Assembly (NCBI GenBank): GCA_030770535.1
Contig: JASVEC010000183.1
Coordinates: 1-34,879 of the forward strand
DNA length: 34,879 nucleotides
Source: Batkoa obscura
Lineage: Eukaryota; Entomophthoromycota; Entomophthoromycetes; Entomophthorales; Batkoaceae
Reading direction: 5' to 3'
Position 1 is the first letter of the stretch. The number at the start of each line of letters is the position of its first letter. A program made the position numbers and the translations under genes. The notes beneath the pieces were generated by a model that did not search any database, was not told where the DNA came from, and worked only from the letters and a program-made list of their open reading frames with translations. Below, one piece after another: positions 19,218 through 26,928 of this stretch.

Positions 19218-19321
19218 TATGGGGATGTATTTTTGTATTTAAGAATTTTACTAACAATTTTTCCACTCAAGTAGTGCTTAAAAGATGGAAAAAGTAATAA
19301 AGCCAAAAAAACATTCCCTTA
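19218..19321 (+). mobile_element. Hairpin MITE, well-preserved copy 9
   Basis: TATGGGGATGTATTTTTGTA left end, TTTAAGAATTTTACTAACAA, core CCACTCAAGTAGTGCTTAAA, TGGAAAAAGTAATAAAGCC, right end AAAAAACATTCCCTTA. About 104 bp and close to the consensus. Confidence 0.8.
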
Positions 19322-19695
19322 TGTTTTATACATATCAAAATTTCTGCATCTTAATAAAGTAACTAGAACTTTATTTTACATTACTTTTAACCTAACACAT
19401 GTATTTTAAGAATTTAAACAAGCTGAGATAAAATTTCTTAATAATTATTTAAAGCAGGTGAATAAAGTTTGAAATAATAAAATAAAAGATCTATATTTAA
19501 GTTTATAATGATTTCTGTTATTATTAATTTTAGTCACTTGATTATGTTAATAATTTGATTTAATAAGTTTAAATATTTTTGTATAAAATTAAAGACAATG
19601 AAATTATTTATCAAAAAACTTTGTTAATATAAAACAAAGCTATAAACTTAGGTTATTAAACACATCTAACGTATTTTTTGATTAATTACTAAACA

Positions 19696-19794
19696 TATGA
19701 GAATTTATTTTTTTGTTTAAGAATTTTACTAATAATTATTCTACTCAAATAACACTTAAAAATGGAAAAAGTGAAATCAGAAAACACCTTCATA
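19696..19794 (+). mobile_element. Hairpin MITE, copy 10
   Basis: TATGAGAATTTATTTTTTTG left end, core CTACTCAAATAACACTTAAA, TGGAAAAAGTGAAATCAG, right end AAAACACCTTCATA. Confidence 0.7.
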
Positions 19795-19910
19795 TATAAA
19801 ATTGAAGCTTTACAAAAGCATAAAAAAGATAGTAAATCACTCTTTAAAAAATGTATATAAACAAAATATCAAAGAATGATGACCTATAATATATATATGT
19901 ATATACATAA

Positions 19911-20155
19911 ATGTAATTCAATTATTTATTTTTATCGATTTTATCTCTAACTTCTTCGCTTTCATTACCTTAAATTAACATTTGATAAAAATATTCAAGG
20001 TTTACAAGCTCTCAATGCACCCAATTCCAAAAGTAATTTTATAAGATTCTTCTAATTCAAAAAACTCACTAACTGGGCTTTCAGGCATCATCGGAGAGCT
20101 TATTGTCAAAACCGATTTAGAAATGATTCTTTCCAATTCAAAGAAATATATTTAA
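19911..20155 (+). pseudogene. Small secreted protein family, relic 2
   Basis: From the ATG at 19911 the second codon is TAA, after which the frame reads FNYLFLSILSLTSSLSLP, a clear family signal peptide. The relic continues in other frames as DKNIQGLQALNAPNSKSNF (compare NDSNLQAFNSPF of member A) and NSLTGLSGIIGELIVKTDL, ending at a TAA at 20155. It has two TAA triplets where sisters have Gln or Lys/Gln codons, and at least two frame shifts. The size equals that of intact members. Downstream of MITE copy 10. Confidence 0.6.
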
Positions 20156-20980
20156 CTTTTATTAAAAAAGTTAAAGATTTCTTGTTCATTTTTCACTGTC
20201 TATTAAAATAAGAAAGTTAAGCTAAATTTTGATTTACTTTGTTTTAATAAACGTATAGTTTGTCATATAAAACTTTATAGAATATTATCAAATAAAATTA
20301 TTATAATAATCTTTTTTCTTTTGAAAAATTTAAACTTTGATATTTATTAACCACGATAAGGATTTCAACACAACTCAGTTAAATTAAGACTGAACACTAT
20401 GGAAGCTACCAACAATAAAAGAGATTAAGTCTAATGATCGCTCCCTTTGAAAAAGGCCAGTGTATAGACTAAAGCTATATCTACCTTTGTTGTCTAGAAA
20501 ACTTCGAATCGAGAGAATATCACTATGATCATAGATATATTAAAGTTCGGTATTGATGGGATTAAATATAAAATTATCAATTGCCAAGGCTTTTATCATT
20601 TAAATGAATGATGCTAAAGTTATACAAATGATTCAATTTGATACAGAAAGTATGTATAGAGAATACTTTAGAATTATCATATATATGTTAAATGAATAGT
20701 ATTAATATATTAAATTGTTTTATAATGATTTTTAATTTTACTGTAAAAAGATAATAAATTAATTTAATATAGAGAATAAAAGTCTATTAACTTTTATTTC
20801 ATTAAATGCCAATTTAAACCAACAATCAAACTAAAGATTCTTTAGTTTCCGAGTCCAGTTTTAAATTTCCTAAACTGGATTTAAACGTAATAGATTTAGC
20901 AAAACATCAAAAAGTAGTATATAACTAACATTTTAAATAAAAAACCCAACAAACTTCATATTCTTTATCCTCATAAAAAA
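20156..20980. other. Gene-free stretch with an unexplained higher-complexity block
   Basis: Mostly AT-rich, but about 20341-20600 is visibly less biased (for example GATCGCTCCCTTTGAAAAAG) and matches nothing else in the window. It could be a transposon remnant. I found no coding frame, tRNA fold or terminal repeat in it. The TATA box of member B sits at 20916-20925. Confidence 0.4.
20916..20925 (+). promoter_or_regulatory. TATA box of secreted gene B
   Basis: AGTATATAAC, about 56 bp upstream of the ATG at 20981, matching the box before members A and C in sequence and distance. Confidence 0.5.
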
Positions 20981-21214
20981 ATGCATATCATTCACTTGTT
21001 TCTAGTATTCTTACCATTAATCTTTTCTCGCTCATTACCTAAAGCCAATGTAGATAAAAGTCAAAATAACATGGAAGCTTTTGATGATGGATTAAAACAA
21101 ACATTATCAAAAGCAAAATCTACTTCTGAAAAGCAAGTCTCGGATATTGCTTCTAACTTTGAACAATTCCTTTCTAAATTAGACGGCATTAGATCAATTA
21201 ATACCAAAACATAA
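20981..21214 (+). CDS. Small secreted protein family member B (77 aa)
   Basis: Signal peptide at residues 1-17 (MHIIHLFLVFLPLIFSR), then SLPKANVDKSQNNMEAFDDG, the family region following the cleavage site. The mature protein, about 57 residues, is lysine/serine-rich and cysteine-free, and looks helical and amphipathic in SEKQVSDIASNFEQFLSKLD. Intact, intronless, with a TATATAAC box upstream. Function unknown. Shared features with A (18285) and C (24078) are the signal peptide, the DK/ND-xx-NN/SN-LEAF-type motif and the compact size, whereas the rest has diverged almost completely. Confidence 0.68.
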   Translation: MHIIHLFLVFLPLIFSRSLPKANVDKSQNNMEAFDDGLKQTLSKAKSTSEKQVSDIASNFEQFLSKLDGIRSINTKT

Positions 21215-21778
21215 GTAACATCTTCTAAGTTGAATAAGTTTAAAATAGGGATGGAGTTTTATTGCATTATTTTTGTCGCATTTAGTAGTGGGATTTGAGT
21301 TGAATTATGTTCGCTGGCCTACTTTAATAAAAGTATAAAAAACAAAATTATAACCTTATATGTTTTTGAATTTAATGTGGATGGACTTAAGTATTAGAGG
21401 TATCAGTTGTTAAACTTTTTATCTTTTTATCTTTTAAATAATTGAATGTAGAAGTTGTAGCAAAAATACTTGATTATAACTATAAACATCTTGTATTAGA
21501 GTTTTTATGTCTAGTTTATAGCTATAGTGATTGCTATTTAATGTTAACAATTGTCTTAATTTTAAGTTTAAACTCATTCTTCTATTATTTTTATAAAAAG
21601 GTGACTTTATTGAGATAAAGATAAATGTTGAAATTATTGTTTAATCCAAATATTAGTATGAAATTAATTTTTAATTTCTTATAATAAGTTATCTTAAACA
21701 TAAACTATGGAAAATACCTTAAAAAGTTAACATATAAATAATCATCAAAGAAATAGGTATAAAAAAATTATTCTCAAA
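21215..21778. other. Intergenic, no supported feature
   Basis: AT-rich spacer between member B and relic 3. I see no MITE, RNA gene or coding frame. TATA-like runs at about 21731 and 21757 precede relic 3. Confidence 0.5.
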
Positions 21779-22030
21779 ATGTAATTCATTTATAGACTTT
21801 TTACATTATTATCTTTAATTTTATTGACCCTCCTGTTCCAAACAACAGTGATAAAAGTAAGGATAAATTGAAATCTTCTAGTAGTGTAGTTGAACAAGCT
21901 ATCATATAAGCTAAATGTATTATAAAGGGTCTATTTTCTAAAACTATAAGCAATATTTGTACAAACAAATTGGACTTGAAAAAATTATAAGAGTGTTTAA
22001 ACAAGCCATCTCCCAAGATAGATCCAGTAT
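21779..22030 (+). pseudogene. Small secreted protein family, relic 3
   Basis: The ATG at 21779 is followed by TAA at codon 2, then FIYRLFTLLSLILLTLLF, the family signal peptide. The rest lies in another frame: NNSDKSKDKLKSSSSVVEQA, then AKCIIKGLFSKTISN and LDLKKL, interrupted by further TAA triplets. Three of the TAA triplets stand where CAA would fit. One frame shift separates signal peptide and body. MITE copy 11 begins about 13 bp after this relic. Confidence 0.55.
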
Positions 22031-22042
22031 AACAGATGTGTT

Positions 22043-22143
22043 TATGAGGATGTTTTTTTTGGCTTCATCACTTCATCTTTTAATCGCTATTTGAGTGGAA
22101 AAATTATTAGCAAAATTCTTAAACACAAAAATATATCCTCTTA
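22043..22143 (-). mobile_element. Hairpin MITE, inverted copy 11
   Basis: Reads TATGAGGATGTTTTTTTTGG, CTTCATCTTTTAATCGCTAT, TTGAGTGGAAAAATTATTAG, CAAAATTCTTAAACACAAAA and ATATATCCTCTTA. This is the full family structure in reverse orientation. Confidence 0.8.
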
Positions 22144-22830
22144 TTGATATTATAGTCAAGATTAATGTAAATAAGAAGAATTTGAAGGTCTGAAGATACT
22201 TTTGAGTAATTATTCGCATTAGTTTAATCTGTTTGGTTTATTTGTGGCCTTTAGTGCTTCTAAACAATGATCTTATAATAAGACCTCAAGCTAAAAATTA
22301 GACCAGAATTATTTTTTATATTTTAATAGAAGCATACTTTTAAATTATAGTGAAATTATAGTGGTTTTGAATAAATAAGATTTGATATAGCTTTTTAAAT
22401 CAACTATACATAGCTATAAAAAACCTGATAAAGTTATTCTCAATAAAATTTAATGGATTTAATAAGTTTGATAAAATAAGACTATATAGGGTAAAATCCT
22501 ATAAACTATAGCTTGATATTATAAAGTTTAAGCTGTTATCAATTTTTTATTCAGTTTTATCGTATGAAACTGTAAGTTTACTGCCAATCCATTGTCATTT
22601 TCAAATATTTACACATCGGTATAAAAAAAGGCACTGATTTAGTTAAAACATTCTAATTGATTTAAACAGATATGTAAAATAAATTATTATGCTATGTTTT
22701 ATATCAATTGTGGTTTTTGTTGCATAGTCAAGAATTAAGTGATTAGGTGCTACTCTTTATTAAACACTTATTAACGTTGTTTTCATTCGAGGAAGGGGAT
22801 TGATAAATTTAATACATTTTTAAAATTTTG

Positions 22831-23004
22831 ACTTGCGTGTTACAACTCCTGTAGCTCTTTTACGACTTTACAACTGTAATTTCTATAAGGAAATTATTTA
22901 TATATATGTTTTTTTTAAAGTCAAATTTAATATATTTTAGGCGAATTTTAACATAACCTTTTTTATGAATATACAGTTAATTAGGTCGTAAGGGAGTTGC
23001 AACA
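22831..23004. repeat. Imperfect inverted repeat
   Basis: Left arm contains GTTACAACTCC...CTTTTACGACTT. The reverse complement of the right arm reads TGTTGCAACTCCCTTACGACCT. Arms align over ~20 bp with a 7-bp gap. It may be a remnant of another short TIR element. Confidence 0.35.
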
Positions 23005-23102
23005 ACTGTAAACTAAATTCAGTTTCATAATGAATGATTTCACCAAAAGCGATTGTTATCCAAGTTTAAAACAAATTTAATCATAAAAAATCAAAATCAA
23101 AA

Positions 23103-23279
23103 TCAATATTATTTACTCCTTGCATCATTTCAATCTTAACAATCTCTTTACCAGAAACCAAAGTTAATAAAGATAAAATTAATTTACTATCTACTCTACA
23201 AGGTACTCGCCTCATTGACCCTGAATTCTAACTTGAGAAAGTTAATACACCCAAAAGTGCTTTGCCCAGTTTTGTTTGA
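23103..23279 (+). pseudogene. Small secreted protein family, relic 4
   Basis: The frame reads ILFTPCIISILTISLPETKV followed by NKDKINLLSTLQGTRLIDPE. It has the family layout of signal peptide, SLP and a lysine/aspartate/asparagine-rich start of the mature part. No ATG is in register, and two stops interrupt the frame before 23279. Slightly less certain than the other relics because the motif after the signal peptide has diverged. Confidence 0.45.
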
Positions 23280-23731
23280 AGATTAAAGACTCTTGTATGT
23301 GATGCAGAAAAATCCTAAAGTATAGGGTTTCTTCAATTTTGACATTTTTGAATTTTGATTTTATAAAAATATAGGTTATAATTTAATATTGAATGATTTT
23401 TAAAAGCACTAGATGAATGAATATTCTTACATTTAATGAAATGCTGAACTTGTCATATAAAAATTTTAACTGTATGATTTAATGTTTTGGAATTTAAACT
23501 AACATTTATTTTTATTGATTATTACTATTGTAAACTAAGTACTGTAATCTTAATTGCATTTAGCACTTTGTGTAAATGAGATTAAATATTGAAAGTACAA
23601 AGCATAAAAACATTGAATTAGTAAAAGTTGACTGTAAGAGTTGCAGATTAACTTACATTCAAGTCAAACAACAAACTATATGTATAAGAGATTTTATCAC
23701 GTTATAAGTTTAGAACTCTAATACCTTTGAT

Positions 23732-23813
23732 ATTTTATTTTATTATTTTATTATTTTATTATTTTATTATTTTATTATTTTATTATTTTATTATTTTATT
23801 ATTTTATTATTTT
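23732..23813 (+). repeat. (ATTATTTT)n microsatellite
   Basis: About ten tandem 8-bp units, directly read. Confidence 0.9.
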
Positions 23814-24000
23814 ACTTTGTTTTTTAAGAAATATTAAAATTTTATTTACAATAATCAAAAAAAAAGAAATTAAATTAAAATTTAATTCTCCGATTTAATT
23901 GATTTTCAATGAAATCAATATTTAATTTCCTATATAATAAATAAATTAAATCTGAACGTTCAACTCATCCTACGGAAAAAAAACTTCTAAAATACCCGGA

Positions 24001-24010
24001 GTATATAAAC
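24001..24010 (+). promoter_or_regulatory. TATA box of secreted gene C
   Basis: GTATATAAAC preceded by CCCGGA, about 68 bp upstream of the ATG at 24078. It matches the boxes of members A and B. Confidence 0.5.
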
Positions 24011-24077
24011 AATTCATTAGTTCTTCAACAATTTAACATTTTAAAGCCAAAGACAACAAAATATTCAAAGTTCAAAC

Positions 24078-24302
24078 ATGCAATTTAATTTAATTTTCTT
24101 ATCTTCTTTACCCTTAATACTATCCATGTCCTTAAAACAACCTATTATTGATAAAAATAATAATAATTTAGAATCCACTAATAGTGAATTTCAACAGCCT
24201 ATTCCTCAAGCTTTCTTTGCTTTAGATAATTCTCACTTTAAAAACATGGCTAACAGTAATCAAATTAAAAACAAATTATCTGCTGCTCCTACTAAAGTTT
24301 AA
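24078..24302 (+). CDS. Small secreted protein family member C (74 aa)
   Basis: Signal peptide MQFNLIFLSSLPLILSMSLK, then DKNNNNLESTNSEFQQPIPQ, which aligns well with NDSNLQAFNSPFQEHIPEA of member A. The mature part is short (about 55 residues), polar and cysteine-free. Intact and intronless. MITE copy 12 starts only 5 bp after the stop codon, so it must lie in the 3' UTR and could supply the end of the transcript. A TATA box lies about 68 bp upstream. Function unknown. Confidence 0.68.
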   Translation: MQFNLIFLSSLPLILSMSLKQPIIDKNNNNLESTNSEFQQPIPQAFFALDNSHFKNMANSNQIKNKLSAAPTKV

Positions 24303-24307
24303 GTATA

Positions 24308-24405
24308 TATGGATGTATTTTTTAAGAATTTTATTGCAAGTTTTCCATTCAAATAGCGCTTAAAAAAAATGGAAAAAGTGATAAAACTATAAAAAACACC
24401 CAAAT
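24308..24405 (+). mobile_element. Hairpin MITE, copy 12, in the 3' UTR of secreted gene C
   Basis: Left end TATGGATGTATTTTTTAAG, core CATTCAAATAGCGCTTAAAA, then TGGAAAAAGTGATAAAAC and right end AAAACACCCAAATA. Confidence 0.72.
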
Positions 24406-24774
24406 ATATTATACATAATAAGGAAAGCGTATGAGTAAATAATTAATAATAACAATAAACAGCACTATTTTTTTTGTACATTTCATTTTTTTTATTCTAT
24501 TCTATTTTTTATTATATAATTAGTTAGCCTTATTTTTTTTATTATATATTAATAATAGTTAAAATATAACTTTAATTTACCACACTTAAAAAGAAGACAA
24601 AATCATTTGAAAAAAGAAAAAAAGAGAAGGATAGAGTTATTGATAGGGGAAAAAAGAGAGAAGAAGTTAGGAGATGAGAGTTGATCAATAAATCCACAAT
24701 ACAATTTTCTATTACTAAGTATTATTTCATTTATTTTTTTACAAAAAAATAAATATCCTTTTTATTTATCATAT
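24406..24774. other. Intergenic, no supported feature
   Basis: 369 bp between the secreted gene C MITE and the stop of the nucleotidyltransferase gene. A purine-rich run at about 24590-24690 is the only visible bias. Confidence 0.5.
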
Positions 24775-26715
24775 TTATTTCCTATTTCTAATACCACTTT
24801 TACTTTTATCTTTTCCTGTATTATTACTACTATTATTTAAACTGAACAACTGAACTTGCCCATCTTTTTTAGTAACTTTAACAATATTGTTCCCATTACT
24901 ATTATTATTACTATTATTATTACTATTATTATTATTATTATTCCCATTAATAGTGCTTTGTCTATAAATATGTTCATTGATGGTAACCCAGTCATCTTCT
25001 AAAATATTCAAAAATTTACCATCAAAATAATTTAAATTTTCTGTTACTTCATCATAATAGCCTTGACATAATTCATATAAACTATTCGATTGGGATAATA
25101 TTTTACATCCCCTTTGAAACTCAGATATTAAACCTAACCTTGATATCAAATCACAACTGTTTCCTATATTTCTTTCCACATTAAATACTTCTTCAATACA
25201 TAATGAGAAATTTCCTTTCATTTGATCCCATCCTTTATCTATTTTATTTATTAATTTTCCCTCTCGTAAACTTATTATTTGGTTATCATAATCAAATTCA
25301 TAACCAAATCTAATGTAAAATGAAGAAAAGATTAATAAATAATTTTTTAAACAACATGAATACTTACTTCTTAAAAAATGCAAATAATAAACCACCTAAA
25401 GTTTCTTTATTAGCCAACCCAAACCCTTTTAATAGACTAATATTTTTAAAATAGCCCACATCCACTCCTAATTCCATTTCTTTTTTATATGGTAATTGAT
25501 GTAATACAGGTAATATTGGTGGTTGTCTAGTTTGTAAAAAATTTAATATTAAATTCACCCAAGAATATGTAGATAGTGTTCCACCAGCAGCTATAATTAC
25601 AAAAATTATTATTAAAAACTACTATTATTATTATTATCATTCTAATTTATTTACCTGCATCATTTAATACTCTTTGTTTTGCCCAATACTTAATTGTAAT
25701 AGCTAGTGGTTGTACCCTTGGATCAATATTTACATAGCATTTAATTAGTTCTGTATTATGAATAGCTAATGGATTATTCACGTTAATATCACATGCTAAT
25801 TTTCTAAAAATAAAGTCAATAAAAAAAAACGATTATTAATCTATTTTATCTAATTAACTTACAGTTGTGGATCCCAAGCTTTAATAATAGGTACTTTAGC
25901 TTGTGATATACAATTTATATTTGAAAAACCATCTAATTAAGATTATTTATTATATTAATTTTATATGTTTATTTTAAACATCTTACTCCTTTTTAGTAGC
26001 TCAGCCAATAATCGAACGTCATTAAACCCATCCCATGGAGTTAATATACAAATATCAACATCACTCATTTTCATACCTAATCCATTTTCACTTGATCTAA
26101 TTTGTAATATTAAAAATTAACAAACATTTTAGAAAATAAATAAATTGGTAAATTAATCTTACCCAAATAATGAAACTTTAATTTCTACTTCTGGATATTC
26201 TCTATTTAATATACCTTGTACTTTTTCAATTAATAACTTTCTTTTTTCATAATTTTTTTTGCTAAGAGTAACACTCTATTAAGTTATTTTGTTTAAAAAA
26301 TTATTTTAAAAAATTCCTATACTATTTAACTACTCACTTCAAATAAAGTAATCATATCAATGTTCAATTGTAGCTCTTGTTCTTTTAATAACTCTTCTAC
26401 AACTCCTTCTTCTTCTTCTTCTTCTCCTTGTGATAACCTTGTAAAATTATCTTCGCTATTTGTTTCTATTTCTTTCGTAGCTTCCTCTTCGACTATCAGT
26501 ATACTATTTCCCACCTCTTCTTTTTCTTCTGAATTAGTTAATTGAATCCCATTTATTTTCTCACTGACCTTTTCAGTAATTGTTTCATCCTCACTTAACT
26601 TTGTAGCAATTTCTTCTTTTATTTCAATTCCATTTACAGTTATCTTCTCTTCTACTATTGTATTCTCTATTTTATTCTCCTTTATTTCAAGCTCTATTTG
26701 TTCACTTGGTTTCAT
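24775..26715 (-). CDS. Cid1-like terminal nucleotidyltransferase (TUTase / non-canonical poly(A) polymerase), 7 exons
   Basis: Adds U or A residues to RNA 3' ends. Exons on the - strand: 26715-26338, 26275-26163, 26096-25987, 25932-25863, 25803-25655, 25590-25368 and 25309-24775; 525 residues, phases consistent. Residues 1-125 are a Glu-rich low-complexity extension. The nucleotidyltransferase core has FGSSENGLGMKMSDVDICI with the DxD metal pair, and the third Asp in LACDINVNNPLAIHN. The PAP-associated domain follows: PLAITIKYWAKQRV, GGTLSTYSWVNLILNFLQTR, NKETLGGLLFAFF, GYEFDYDNQIISLREG, FNVERNIGNSC. The C-tail is Asn-rich with AAT/ATT repeats and a basic end (KDKSKSGIRNRK). All catalytic residues are present. 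Relatedness to Cid1 rather than Trf4 is inferred from the core and PAP-associated motifs; U versus A preference cannot be read. Confidence 0.85.
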
Positions 26716-26928
26716 TGCTACTATTTAACTATTTATCCAAAAAAACTTAAATCTTTAAAAAACTTATCAAACTTGATTTAGTTAATTTTCGAATATTCTT
26801 TTTACTTAAGGCTTGAATTTTTAAAAATTGAAGGGAATTAAAACAGTATGAAAATGAAAGTGAAAATTAACCTAAAACTATTCAAAAATAACATATTAAT
26901 TTATTATTCTTATTCTCATTATTTAGGT
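26716..26928. other. Promoter region of the nucleotidyltransferase gene
   Basis: 213 bp between the C1-THF synthase stop and the nucleotidyltransferase start; both genes are on the - strand. No clear TATA box or other motif recognised. Confidence 0.4.

Larger units (their letters stand above)
22031..23090. other. Gene-free stretch with a MITE and an imperfect inverted repeat
   Basis: Holds MITE copy 11 (22043-22143) and an imperfect inverted repeat with arms at 22831-22870 and 22983-23004. No gene is supported. Confidence 0.5.
23280..24077. other. Intergenic with 8-bp microsatellite; promoter of secreted gene C
   Basis: Contains the (ATTATTTT)n tract at 23732-23813, plain AT-rich sequence, and the TATA box of member C at 24001-24010. 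Confidence 0.55.

Noticed and set aside
20510-20535. tRNA-like B box (CTTCGAATC)
   Set aside because: No A box at the right distance and no cloverleaf could be drawn.
21801-22016. Antisense frame of 71 codons
   Set aside because: Lies opposite secreted family relic 3, whose sense strand shows the conserved signal peptide.
15725-22030. Reassignment of TAA to glutamine, suggested by TAA at CAA positions in the secreted relics
   Set aside because: CIA2, DRE2, PTC7 and the amylase use TAA as the terminal stop at the expected length, and no in-frame TAA occurs inside their conserved regions.
23732-23813. CRISPR-like regular array
   Set aside because: It is a plain 8-bp microsatellite without spacers.
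26360-26545. Ser-rich + strand frame
   Set aside because: Antisense reading of the Glu-rich first exon of the nucleotidyltransferase gene.
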